39,795 bases of DNA from JAILLW01 sp045640525 (lineage in GTDB: Bacteria > Bacillota > Clostridia > Lachnospirales > Lachnospiraceae). The DNA is taken from contig JAZUFE010000023.1 of the NCBI GenBank assembly GCA_045640525.1, forward strand, positions 1-39,795, in the 5' to 3' direction. The position numbers were made by a program, and so were the translations under genes. Shown here in pieces: positions 16,295 to 24,988 of the stretch. Numbering within the stretch: position 1 is the first letter of the stretch; each line of letters begins with the position of its first letter. The notes below the pieces were generated by a model that was not told where the DNA came from, made no database searches, and saw only the letters and a list, made by a program, of their open reading frames with translations.

Positions 16295-17323
16295 ATGGAT
16301 ATGGATTTTGAAAGAAAACTGGCTATTCCCATGGAGGTCAAGGAAATGTATCCTCTGATGGGAAAGATAGGCGATATTGTTGAGAACAGAATTGCCGAGG
16401 TCAAGAGTATTATAGAGGGTAATTCGGATAAACTCCTTATGATAATCGGACCGTGTTCTGCGGATAACGAAGACAGTGTAATTGACTACATTTCACGTCT
16501 GTGCCCGGTACAAGAGAAGATTAAGGATAAGATACTTATAGTTCCAAGAATCTATACCAACAAGCCAAGAACAACAGGTGAAGGTTATAAAGGTTTCGTT
16601 CACCAGCCCGACCCTACTCAAAAACCGGATTTGTTTAAAGGAATTATCGCAACAAGAAAGCTTCATATGAGAGCGGTTAAGCAGACAGGATTTGCCTGTG
16701 CGGATGAAATGCTTTACCCCGAAAATCACAAATATCTTGATGATTTGCTCGCTTACGTTGCCGTAGGTGCAAGATCGGTTGAAAATCAGCAACACAGACT
16801 TACGGCGAGCGGACTCGGTATCGCGGTAGGTATGAAGAATCCGACAAGTGGTGACAATTCTGTTATGCTGAATGCCATTTTGGCTGCACAGGGTGAGCAT
16901 TCATTCATTTACAGAGGTTGGGAAGTTCATTCCCACGGAAATGCTCATGCACATGCCATACTAAGAGGTTATACCAATAAGCATGGACAGCAGCTTACCA
17001 ACTATCATTATGAAGATTTAATCAATTTGTGCGAATCATATGACGAGAGAGGACTTTTGAATCCTGCGATAATAGTTGATACCAATCATTCGAATTCAAA
17101 TAAGAATCCTTTCGAACAGCCGAGAATTATTAAAGAAGTACTGCACAGCTGCAGACATTCCGAAACCATCAAGAAGCATGTTAAGGGATTTATGGTTGAA
17201 AGTTATATAGAGGACGGTGCCCAGAAGATAGGCGAGGGCGTATACGGCAAGTCAATTACGGATCCATGTCTTGGATGGGAAAAGACTGAAAGAATGTTAT
17301 ACGAAATTGCTGATTTACTGTAA
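16295..17323 (+). CDS. aroF: 3-deoxy-7-phosphoheptulonate (DAHP) synthase, AroG/F/H type
   Basis: Condenses PEP and erythrose-4-phosphate, the entry to the shikimate pathway. The ATG at 16295 follows TAGGAGAG; the longer frame overlaps tyrA and lacks a site. Type I alpha (microbial AroG-like) signatures: MIIGPCSADNEDSVIDYISR, PRTTGEGYKGFVHQPDP, FACADEML, GARSVENQQHR, GMKNPTSGDNSV, VDTNHSNSNK and SYIEDGAQKIGEGVYGKSIT, which cover the PEP and metal ligands. Length 342 aa is normal. Whether it is Phe-, Tyr- or Trp-sensitive cannot be read reliably by eye. It is followed 11 bases later by aroB. Confidence 0.93.
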   Translation: MDMDFERKLAIPMEVKEMYPLMGKIGDIVENRIAEVKSIIEGNSDKLLMIIGPCSADNEDSVIDYISRLCPVQEKIKDKILIVPRIYTNKPRTTGEGYKGFVHQPDPTQKPDLFKGIIATRKLHMRAVKQTGFACADEMLYPENHKYLDDLLAYVAVGARSVENQQHRLTASGLGIAVGMKNPTSGDNSVMLNAILAAQGEHSFIYRGWEVHSHGNAHAHAILRGYTNKHGQQLTNYHYEDLINLCESYDERGLLNPAIIVDTNHSNSNKNPFEQPRIIKEVLHSCRHSETIKKHVKGFMVESYIEDGAQKIGEGVYGKSITDPCLGWEKTERMLYEIADLL

Positions 17324-17334
17324 ACGGAGTTTTC

Positions 17335-18381
17335 ATGGGAAGAAAAGTATTGGTTAATACATCATCCGGTGAATATACCGTGATGATAGATAAAGATATA
17401 AACATAGGAAATGAACTTAAGACGATTCATTCACCTTGTCATATTTTGGTAGTCAGTGACGATACCGTTTTTGATTTGTACGGTGAAAAGATAGTGGAAT
17501 CTTTGACCGCAGCAGGTTTCAAAGTCGACAGATTTGTTTTCGAACATGGTGAGAAGAGTAAAAATATACACGTGGCGGAGCAGATTTTGGAATATGCCGG
17601 AAGCATCGCATTGACCAGAAGCGATTTGATGCTGGCTTTAGGTGGCGGTGTAGTCGGAGATATCACGGGATTTTGCGCTGCAGTTTTTCTTCGCGGAATT
17701 GATTTCATACAGGTTCCGACAACAGTTCTTTCTGCGGTGGATTCTTCGGTCGGCGGAAAGACGGCTATTGATTTGGCAGCAGGCAAGAATCTTGCCGGAG
17801 CATTTCATCAACCGATAGCCGTATATCTTGATACCGAAACTTTTGCATCCCTGCCTCAAAGAACATTCAACGAAGGTTTGGCAGAGGCTGTTAAGTACGG
17901 AATGATTATGGATTCTGAGTTATTGCCTTACTTTGAGGCGGATGAGCTCGATATGGATACCATATGCTATATGTGCATACGTGATAAGGCTCAAATTGTT
18001 CATGAAGACGAATTCGATCTTGGAATCAGACGAATTTTGAATTTCGGACATACACCGGGACATGCGATTGAGAAACTGAGCAATTTCGCCGTGACGCATG
18101 GTGAGGCGGTTGCCATGGGAATGATAATTATGACAGAAGTGTCAGAAAAGAAAGGCTTTATTCCGGAAGGAAGCACGGATAGATTTAAGGCAATTTTGAA
18201 AAAGCACGATTTGCTGTTGTCATGCGATTACTCAACCAAAGAAATGGCGCAGGCAAGTCTTGTGGATAAGAAAAGAATTTCGGATACTTTGGGAATTGTA
18301 TTGCTGAAGAATATAGGTGAAGCATTTATTCATACCATTAATGTTAATGAGTTGGAAGATTATTACAAGTTGGGACTTTAA
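17335..18381 (+). CDS. aroB: 3-dehydroquinate synthase
   Basis: Converts DAHP to 3-dehydroquinate with NAD and a divalent metal. NAD-binding GGGVVGDITGFCAAVFLRGI, PTTVLSAVDSSVGGKTAIDL and KNLAGAFHQP are intact. The metal ligands sit in EGLAEAVKYGMI (Glu), LNFGHTPGHAIE (His) and THGEAVAMGM (His). 348 aa, normal length. ATG preceded by CGGAG. Its stop overlaps the aroA start by one base (TAATG), so the two are translationally coupled. Confidence 0.96.
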   Translation: MGRKVLVNTSSGEYTVMIDKDINIGNELKTIHSPCHILVVSDDTVFDLYGEKIVESLTAAGFKVDRFVFEHGEKSKNIHVAEQILEYAGSIALTRSDLMLALGGGVVGDITGFCAAVFLRGIDFIQVPTTVLSAVDSSVGGKTAIDLAAGKNLAGAFHQPIAVYLDTETFASLPQRTFNEGLAEAVKYGMIMDSELLPYFEADELDMDTICYMCIRDKAQIVHEDEFDLGIRRILNFGHTPGHAIEKLSNFAVTHGEAVAMGMIIMTEVSEKKGFIPEGSTDRFKAILKKHDLLLSCDYSTKEMAQASLVDKKRISDTLGIVLLKNIGEAFIHTINVNELEDYYKLGL

Positions 18382-19637
18382 TGAGAATTGATTTTCGCAA
18401 AATCTCCAAGCAATTGAATACGGTGGCTATTTCTTCCAAGTCATATGTACACAGACTTTTGATAGCTTCAGCCTTATCGGGTGAAGCATCATATGTATAT
18501 TCGAATATTGTATCGAAGGACATGGAAGCGACGGTTAACTGTCTGAACAATCTTGGTGCCGACATTGTTATCGAAGGCGGTGGATTCAGAATAAATAGGG
18601 GCGTATCGAAAATGTCCGCATCATCAATCGATTGTAACGAAAGCGGTTCTACGGCCAGATTCTTATTACCGCTTGGTGCGTATTTGTGTGATGAACTTAC
18701 AGTGGTCGGTCACGGTAAATTACCGCAAAGACCGTTCGGACCTTTGACACAGGCTTTGAATGAGCATGGTGTAGATGCAAGCAGCGAGTATCTTCCGATT
18801 ACAACCAAAGGAACACTTACGGCGGGAGATTTTTCCTTGCCGGGTAATATTTCTTCGCAGTATATAACGGGTCTTTTGTTTGTACTTCCGCTTCTTGAAA
18901 AAGACAGCAGGATTTTGCTTACCACCAATCTGGAGTCAAAGGGTTATATTGATATAACATTGGATGTGCTGAAATCTTTCGGAATCAAAATTGATTTTCA
19001 GGATAATATTTTCACTATTCCCGGAGGGCAGAAATATCAATCTGTGAAAGAAGTATATGCGGAGGGCGATTGGTCTAATTCGGCATATCTTTTGGGCATG
19101 GGTGCTCTGTCGGGGCAAGTTGAAATCAGTGGATTAAACCCGAACAGCCTTCAGGGTGACAGGGCCGTTTTGGATATTCTTCAAAAATTCGGAGCTTTGG
19201 TATCGGTTACCAAAGATACCGTCAAAGTTGAGAAGAACGTATTACATGGGATTGATACAGACGTATCGCAGATACCGGATTTGGTTCCGGGAATCGCAGT
19301 GATAGCTTCATTTGCAGATTCGGATACAAGATTGCGTCATGTAGAAAGATTAAGAATCAAAGAGTCGGACAGAATTGAATCTGTTAAGGCATTACTGGAG
19401 GCATTCGGTAAGAAGGCTGTGTGCAAGAAGTACTCCGACGGAGAAGATTTGATAATATGCGCAGCTGATTCAAATAGTACTTCATACGCCGTGGCAGACA
19501 GTTTCAACGATCACAGAATCGTAATGGCAGCTTTTTTGGGAGCCTGGGGTATGTGCTGCGAACTTGAATTGACGGGTGAGAACGCAATCAATAAGTCATA
19601 TCCGGGATTTTTTGACTTATTTGTAAGTAAGGAGTAG
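18381..19637 (+). CDS. aroA: 5-enolpyruvylshikimate-3-phosphate synthase
   Basis: Transfers enolpyruvyl from PEP to shikimate-3-phosphate. Signatures in order: SSKSYVHRLLIASAL (substrate Lys/Ser/Arg), NESGSTARFLLPLGAYL, GKLPQRPFGPLTQAL, PGNISSQYITGLLFVLP, EGDWSNSAYLLGMGAL, RLRIKESDRIESV and SFNDHRIVMAAFLGAW. 418 aa, normal. The first motif reads NTVAISSKSY rather than the usual VPPSKS, a mild divergence typical of clostridial forms. Two bases separate its stop from the aroC start. Confidence 0.96.
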   Translation: MRIDFRKISKQLNTVAISSKSYVHRLLIASALSGEASYVYSNIVSKDMEATVNCLNNLGADIVIEGGGFRINRGVSKMSASSIDCNESGSTARFLLPLGAYLCDELTVVGHGKLPQRPFGPLTQALNEHGVDASSEYLPITTKGTLTAGDFSLPGNISSQYITGLLFVLPLLEKDSRILLTTNLESKGYIDITLDVLKSFGIKIDFQDNIFTIPGGQKYQSVKEVYAEGDWSNSAYLLGMGALSGQVEISGLNPNSLQGDRAVLDILQKFGALVSVTKDTVKVEKNVLHGIDTDVSQIPDLVPGIAVIASFADSDTRLRHVERLRIKESDRIESVKALLEAFGKKAVCKKYSDGEDLIICAADSNSTSYAVADSFNDHRIVMAAFLGAWGMCCELELTGENAINKSYPGFFDLFVSKE

Positions 19638-19639
19638 CA

Positions 19640-20725
19640 ATGTCATTTACATTAGGAAATAGTATCAAAATGGAAGTAACGGGTGCATCGCATGCTCCCC
19701 AAATAACCGTATCTTTATCCGGAATTCCGAAGGGAATCGAATTGGATATGTGGCAGATAGAAGTTCTTTTGGACAGACGTGCCGGAGGCAAAAGCGTATA
19801 TACAACCCCACGTAAAGAAAAGGACAAGCCGGTTATACTTTCGGGAATTGAAAACGGTGTTACTACCGGAGATGCAATTTGTGCGGAGTTTATCAACGCT
19901 AATGCCAAATCTTCCGATTACAATAATCTGAAATTTGTTCCGCGACCTTCACATGCCGATTATGCGGCATATGTCAAATATGACGGAAAGATAGATTTGT
20001 CGGGAGGCGGATTCTTTTCGGGCAGAATGACACTTCCCATGTGCTTTGCAGGTGCTGTTTGTAAACAGATTCTGGAGCAAAAAGGCATACTGATAGGGGC
20101 CCACATGCTTTCGGTAGGCGATATCAAGGATGATGCCTTCGATCCTGTCGAAGAAGATCTTGAGGTCGTTCCGACGGAAGGCTTGCCCGTGTTGAATAGT
20201 GAAGCGGCCGCAAAGATGGAAGAACTTATGGTTAAGACGGCCAATGACATGGATTCCATAGGTGGTGTTATAGAGTGTAAGGCTGTCGGTCTTCCGATTG
20301 GATTGGGAGACCCGATATATGACAGTGTTGAGAGCAGAATCTCATACGGTATGTTCGGAATCCCAGCAATTAAAGGTATTGAATTCGGTTCGGGATTCGA
20401 TATTACCAAAATGAACGGAAGCCGGGCCAATGATTCTTTCGCAATGAAAGACGGTAAGGTTGTTTGCACAACCAATCATTCCGGAGGTATTCAGGGTGGT
20501 ATTACCAACGGAATGCCTTTGATCTTTTCGGTTGCGGTTAAACCGACTCCTTCCATATTTAAGGAACAGAAATCTGTTGATTTAATATCCGGTAAGGAAG
20601 TGGATTTGAAAATACAAGGAAGACATGATTCTTGCATAGTTCCGCGTGCGGTGCCGTGTGTAGAGGCCATGTGTGCAATAATCCTTTATGATATTTTGAA
20701 AGAGTTTGAGAATGAAGAAGTGTAA
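19640..20725 (+). CDS. aroC: Chorismate synthase (divergent clostridial type)
   Basis: Makes chorismate from EPSP using reduced FMN. ATG follows AAGGAG. The family pattern is clear: MSFTLGNSIKMEVTGASHAP, VLLDRRAGGKSVYTTPRKEK, LSGIENGVTTGDAI, VPRPSHADYAAYVKY, GGGFFSGRMTLPMCFAGAVC, DSIGGVIECKAVGLPIGLGD, HSGGIQGGITNGMPL and GRHDSCIVPRAVPCVEAM. Usual block-one GESHG is GASHA here, RPGHADY is RPSHADY and GGGRSSARET is GGGFFSGRMT. The catalytic histidines in SHA and GRHD are kept, so it is probably active. It overlaps the aroE-aroK gene by 14 bases. Confidence 0.93.
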   Translation: MSFTLGNSIKMEVTGASHAPQITVSLSGIPKGIELDMWQIEVLLDRRAGGKSVYTTPRKEKDKPVILSGIENGVTTGDAICAEFINANAKSSDYNNLKFVPRPSHADYAAYVKYDGKIDLSGGGFFSGRMTLPMCFAGAVCKQILEQKGILIGAHMLSVGDIKDDAFDPVEEDLEVVPTEGLPVLNSEAAAKMEELMVKTANDMDSIGGVIECKAVGLPIGLGDPIYDSVESRISYGMFGIPAIKGIEFGSGFDITKMNGSRANDSFAMKDGKVVCTTNHSGGIQGGITNGMPLIFSVAVKPTPSIFKEQKSVDLISGKEVDLKIQGRHDSCIVPRAVPCVEAMCAIILYDILKEFENEEV

Positions 20726-22001
20726 GTACGGATTAATCGGCGAAAAGCTCGGACACAGCTTTTCAAAGATACTCCATAATGAGTTTGATAACTATGAATA
20801 TGATATTCTTGAAATACCGAGAGATGAGGTTGATGAGTTTTTCAAGAAGGCGGATTTTCTTGCAATAAATGTAACGATTCCCTACAAGGAGACCGCCATG
20901 AAATACTGTATTGTTGACGAAACCGCCAAGGCTATCGGAGCTGTTAACACGGTGGTTAACAAACAGGGCAGACTCTACGGATACAATACCGATTATCTTG
21001 GATTTGAGTATATGGTCAGATCTGCGGGAATTGCATTTGATGATAAAGATATAGTCATTCTCGGAAGCGGCGGTACATCCAAAACGGCGTGCTTTGCAAG
21101 TCATAGACTGGGTGCCAGGTCTGTAACGATAGTATCGAGAGAAAAGAGAGAATATGACACATCTGTCACAATTCCTGTTAAATTTGCAACTTATGCGGAT
21201 GAGGATTCATACAAGAATGCACAGATACTGATTAACACAACACCGGTCGGAATGAGTCCCAACAACGAAGCCGAACCTATAGATATAGAGGTTTTTGAGT
21301 CGTTGGAGGGTGTTGTTGATGTGATATATAATCCTCTTATGACCAGGTTGGTGTCAAAAGCAAGAGATAAGGGAATTAAGGCGGTCAACGGATTGCCGAT
21401 GCTGGTAGCTCAAGGCTGGTATGCTGAAAGACTCTTTTTTGACCTGAGTACCGATATGGGAAAGGCAGAAAAGGAATCCGTTGATACCGTGTATCGAAAA
21501 ATACTCGGTATGAAGCAAAATATTGTATTTGTCGGAATGCCCGGATGCGGAAAATCAACGCAGGGCAAGATACTTTCGAAGGAACTTGGAAGAGACTTGA
21601 TAGATACCGATTCGGTATTTTTGGAAAAGTACGGGATTAAAGCAGGAGATTATATTACCCAATATTCGGAAGAAGAGTTTCGCGGAAAGGAAAGCGAAGT
21701 TATCAAGGAAGTATGTCGTAACAACGGAGTTATCATAGCTACAGGAGGCGGAAGTATACTTCGAAGTGAAAACCGCGAGGCAATGAAATCCAACGGATAT
21801 ATAATATATTTGTCGCAGGACCCGGAGAAATTGTCTCAAAGGGGCAGACCGCTGTCTCAAAACGGCGGAATTAAGAAACTGTATGAAGTAAGAAAACCTA
21901 TATACGAAAGTATTGCCGATACAAAGATAGAAGTCAGTGACAGTATAGAAGAAACAGCGAAGAAGATAAGAGGATTGATACATGAAAATTTTGGTAATTA
22001 A
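20712..22001 (+). CDS. aroE/aroK: Shikimate dehydrogenase-shikimate kinase fusion
   Basis: One 429-residue polypeptide does two consecutive steps: dehydroshikimate to shikimate (NADPH), then to shikimate-3-phosphate (ATP). AroE part, about 1-265: LGHSFSKILHNEF (shikimate Ser), NVTIPYKETAM with catalytic Lys 59, AVNTVVNKQGRLYGYNTDYL with Asp 94, nucleotide loop ILGSGGTSKTACFA, and NGLPMLVAQGWYAERLF. AroK part, about 269-429: P-loop GMPGCGKST (275-283), DTDSVF, FRGKESE, ATGGGSILR and QRGRPLS. All expected residues of both enzymes are present and the joint is short. The ATG at 20712 lies inside aroC; the 3' end overlaps aroQ by 20 bases. Confidence 0.94.
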   Translation: MKKCKYGLIGEKLGHSFSKILHNEFDNYEYDILEIPRDEVDEFFKKADFLAINVTIPYKETAMKYCIVDETAKAIGAVNTVVNKQGRLYGYNTDYLGFEYMVRSAGIAFDDKDIVILGSGGTSKTACFASHRLGARSVTIVSREKREYDTSVTIPVKFATYADEDSYKNAQILINTTPVGMSPNNEAEPIDIEVFESLEGVVDVIYNPLMTRLVSKARDKGIKAVNGLPMLVAQGWYAERLFFDLSTDMGKAEKESVDTVYRKILGMKQNIVFVGMPGCGKSTQGKILSKELGRDLIDTDSVFLEKYGIKAGDYITQYSEEEFRGKESEVIKEVCRNNGVIIATGGGSILRSENREAMKSNGYIIYLSQDPEKLSQRGRPLSQNGGIKKLYEVRKPIYESIADTKIEVSDSIEETAKKIRGLIHENFGN

Positions 22002-22410
22002 CGGCCCCAATTTGAATATGCTTGGTATCAGGGAACCTGATATATACGGCAAGAAGACATACTACGATTTGGTTAAGTTCTGCGAAGAATCTGCTAAGAA
22101 GGCAGGTGTTGATATCGAAGTTTTTCAGTCAAATTACGAGGGAGAAATCGTAGAAAAGATACAGAATGCTTATGAAAGAATTGACGGAATCGTAATCAAT
22201 CCGGCAGCGTATTCGCATACAAGCGTGGCTATTTTGGATGCGCTTAAGGCAGTAAATATTCCTACGGTTGAAGTACATATTTCCGATCCCGATACAAGAG
22301 AAGAATTCCGCCATAAGGATTTCGTCAGATTGTATGCCTACAAAGCAATTGTAGGACATGGATTTGACGGTTACAAAGAAGCAATAGAAGATTTGGTTTC
22401 ATTGAAATAG
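21982..22410 (+). CDS. aroQ: Type II 3-dehydroquinate dehydratase
   Basis: Dehydrates 3-dehydroquinate to 3-dehydroshikimate, the third pathway step, so its place at the end of the operon does not follow reaction order. Signatures: GPNLNMLGIREPDIYGKKTY (catalytic Arg and the flexible-lid Tyr), FQSNYEGEIVEKI (usual His replaced by Tyr in SNHEGE), INPAAYSHTSVAILDAL and VEVHISDPDTREEFRHKDF (catalytic His). 142 aa, normal for the dodecameric type. Start inside the aroE/aroK gene. The next gene starts 7 bases after its stop with no terminator. Confidence 0.95.
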   Translation: MKILVINGPNLNMLGIREPDIYGKKTYYDLVKFCEESAKKAGVDIEVFQSNYEGEIVEKIQNAYERIDGIVINPAAYSHTSVAILDALKAVNIPTVEVHISDPDTREEFRHKDFVRLYAYKAIVGHGFDGYKEAIEDLVSLK

Positions 22411-22417
22411 GGAAATT

Positions 22418-24988
22418 GTGAATAACGGTAAGGCAACAAAAGAATATTGTTTTAAACCTGCACTTTTAGCCGGCTGTTTTGTGCTGGCTATGTTCTTTTG
22501 CGTGCTTGTAATCGCTCGTATTACACCGTTTGGTGACAATACATTCTTAATGTATGATATGAAGCGACAATATGTTGATTATTATTCATATCTGAAATCA
22601 ATCTTTGCAGGTAATAATAATTTACTTTATTCGTTTTCGACAACTCTCGGAGCGGGAATGGTAGGGTTCGAGGTCTACTATTTGTCCAGTCCGTTCCTTT
22701 TGATTTTAGCTCTGTTTCCTCAGGCATATATTCCATTGGGTGTAACATTCATTATCGGTATTAAACTGGCATTGGCAGCGGTGATTATGTCGTTGTTTAT
22801 TCAGCGTACGTTTGGCCCCGAGCATAAGCTGATAGCTGCTTTCGGAGCGATTTCATGGAGCTTTAGCAGTTTTTTGTTTGCTCACAGTATGAATATGATG
22901 TGGATGGATGTAATAATTTTATTCCCTCTCATAATTTGGGCATTGGAAGAACTTCTTGAAAGATGTAACAGAATTTTTTACATCATCGTATTGGCATTAA
23001 TGCTGTGGTTCAATTATTACATAACTTTCCAGGTTATTATATTTTTGTTCTTCTGGGGTCTGTTCTATATCTTTATCACTAAACCAAAGAATCCTGTAAA
23101 GGGAATACTGCGAACCGTATATTGCAGCGCATTGGCGGTGGGAATAGATGCCGTTGCACTGCTTCCGACGGGTTTGGAATTGTTCAATTCTCCAAAAGAT
23201 ATCAGACAGCTCGGACTTACTCTTACAGGAAACAATCTCATTTTCCGGGATATCCTTTCCAAGTTGCCGACATGTGCATACGATTATATTGAGGCAAGAT
23301 TCGGATTGCCGCAGATTTTTTGCGGTGTACTTCTCATAATTTTGAGTGTTCTGTTCTATATGGATCAGAAAACCTCGATTAAAGAAAGAATTGCAACCGC
23401 AATTATGTTTGCCATTCTTTTGGTATCTTTTTGTAATGATGCCATTAATCTTATATGGCATGCGGGCATGGAACCTTCGGGACATCCTTACAGATATGCT
23501 TACATGTGGATATTCCTGATGATTATCTGCAGCTGTAAAGTTCTGGTTAATAGAAAGTCAATTACTCTTCCCAAAGTCGGAATAGCAATACTTCTTGTCG
23601 GAATCATGTTTTATGAAGTGCTCAGAACACGTTATGATCATATAAGTGACATGACGATAATGCTTAATTGGACATTACTGATTATATACGGTATCGGATT
23701 GGGACTGTATGTTTTGGCTCAAAAGAAGCAGTATGGCAAACTGTCCATGATTATTATCTGTGCATTTGCGGTTTTGCAAACAGCCGATTTGGGAGTGAAC
23801 GCCGTATACACCTACCATTGGCAATCTGTTAATAATAATTCGGCCAAGGAATACACAGCTACCGTTGATTCGGTATCGGCTACCATAGATCAAATCAAAA
23901 GGATGGATTCGGGCTTTTACAGAATGGAGAATCTGAATCCCCGGCAGCAAAATGACGGAATGCAGTATGACTATAAGGGGATTACTCATTACAGTTCCGC
24001 AGGTATGACATATGTACGTTACTTCTTAAGAGATTTGGGTTTCAATGATGACGGATTGTATACGCATTACGGTCATGACAATACCGTAACGGCAGACAGT
24101 ATTTTCGGAATCAAATATCTGGTATCGGACGGTACATATCCTGTACATCCTTCGTACTCAAAGATTATCGATGATAAGGTAAGCGCCTATCAGAATCCGT
24201 ATGCTCTATCATGTGCCATAGGTGTGAATGATTTTGATGTAAATATATTGGATGATGAGGATCCGTTTGATTATCAACAAAGAATATATTCATCCATGGC
24301 CGGTGAAAAGATAAATATTTTCGATAAGGCTGATTTCACGCAAAACGGCATGGTCATTGATAATGTTCCGTATATGTATTACTATGTTGAACCTGCCGGC
24401 GACGGTGAGCTTTATATGTATCTTGACGATTTGAATAATATTGAGCAGGGACTTGTGGTTTATCTGAATGATGAATTGGTGACAGGATATGGTAATGCTT
24501 CAAGCTATAAAGTACTTAATCTTGGCTATCATCAAAAGGGAGAAGAATTGTGCGTATGCGTGGAAGCAGATACTCCCACCCCCGAATTCGGAGAGGCAAA
24601 TTTCGTTACCGAGAATCTTTCGGAAGTGGAGAGAGGGTATAACATAATAAGCGCACGTTGCGAAGATATTGAAGAGGTGAGCTCTTCGCATCTGAAACTG
24701 CAAACCTACAATAACGAAGGTGTATTTCTTTCCGTTCCGTATGAAAAGGGGTGGAATGTAATGGTTAACGGAGTACCCGAAGAACCACGTATGGTATACG
24801 GCGCTCTTATGTACATTCCGCTTGATAACACATCGGACGTTCAAAAGATAAACATGTATTTCCTTCCGGACGGACTGTTAACCGGAATGGTAATATCTTT
24901 ATTTTCAATCATTTGTTTTGTATTTATTGTTTTGAAGAAGGTACGTTCCGAAAAGGTGTTGAAAGAAAATGACCAAACGGCTGATTAA
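22418..24988 (+). CDS. YfhO-family membrane glycosyltransferase (856 aa)
   Basis: GTG start with AGGGAA just upstream. Residues 1 to about 460 contain some 11-12 membrane helices (FLMYDMKRQYVDYYSYLKSI in the first outer loop, LWFNYYITFQVIIFLFFWGL, then GHPYRYAYMW). Residues about 470-815 form a large extracytoplasmic domain, and one more helix precedes the basic C-terminus. This is the YfhO architecture (GT-C-like). The B. subtilis and Listeria homologues decorate lipoteichoic acid with sugars delivered as undecaprenyl-phosphate derivatives by a CsbB-type enzyme; a CsbB-like gene lies at 28709-29641. The gene follows aroQ by 7 bases and overlaps the CotH gene by 20. Acceptor and sugar here are unknown. 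Confidence 0.88.
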   Translation: MNNGKATKEYCFKPALLAGCFVLAMFFCVLVIARITPFGDNTFLMYDMKRQYVDYYSYLKSIFAGNNNLLYSFSTTLGAGMVGFEVYYLSSPFLLILALFPQAYIPLGVTFIIGIKLALAAVIMSLFIQRTFGPEHKLIAAFGAISWSFSSFLFAHSMNMMWMDVIILFPLIIWALEELLERCNRIFYIIVLALMLWFNYYITFQVIIFLFFWGLFYIFITKPKNPVKGILRTVYCSALAVGIDAVALLPTGLELFNSPKDIRQLGLTLTGNNLIFRDILSKLPTCAYDYIEARFGLPQIFCGVLLIILSVLFYMDQKTSIKERIATAIMFAILLVSFCNDAINLIWHAGMEPSGHPYRYAYMWIFLMIICSCKVLVNRKSITLPKVGIAILLVGIMFYEVLRTRYDHISDMTIMLNWTLLIIYGIGLGLYVLAQKKQYGKLSMIIICAFAVLQTADLGVNAVYTYHWQSVNNNSAKEYTATVDSVSATIDQIKRMDSGFYRMENLNPRQQNDGMQYDYKGITHYSSAGMTYVRYFLRDLGFNDDGLYTHYGHDNTVTADSIFGIKYLVSDGTYPVHPSYSKIIDDKVSAYQNPYALSCAIGVNDFDVNILDDEDPFDYQQRIYSSMAGEKINIFDKADFTQNGMVIDNVPYMYYYVEPAGDGELYMYLDDLNNIEQGLVVYLNDELVTGYGNASSYKVLNLGYHQKGEELCVCVEADTPTPEFGEANFVTENLSEVERGYNIISARCEDIEEVSSSHLKLQTYNNEGVFLSVPYEKGWNVMVNGVPEEPRMVYGALMYIPLDNTSDVQKINMYFLPDGLLTGMVISLFSIICFVFIVLKKVRSEKVLKENDQTAD

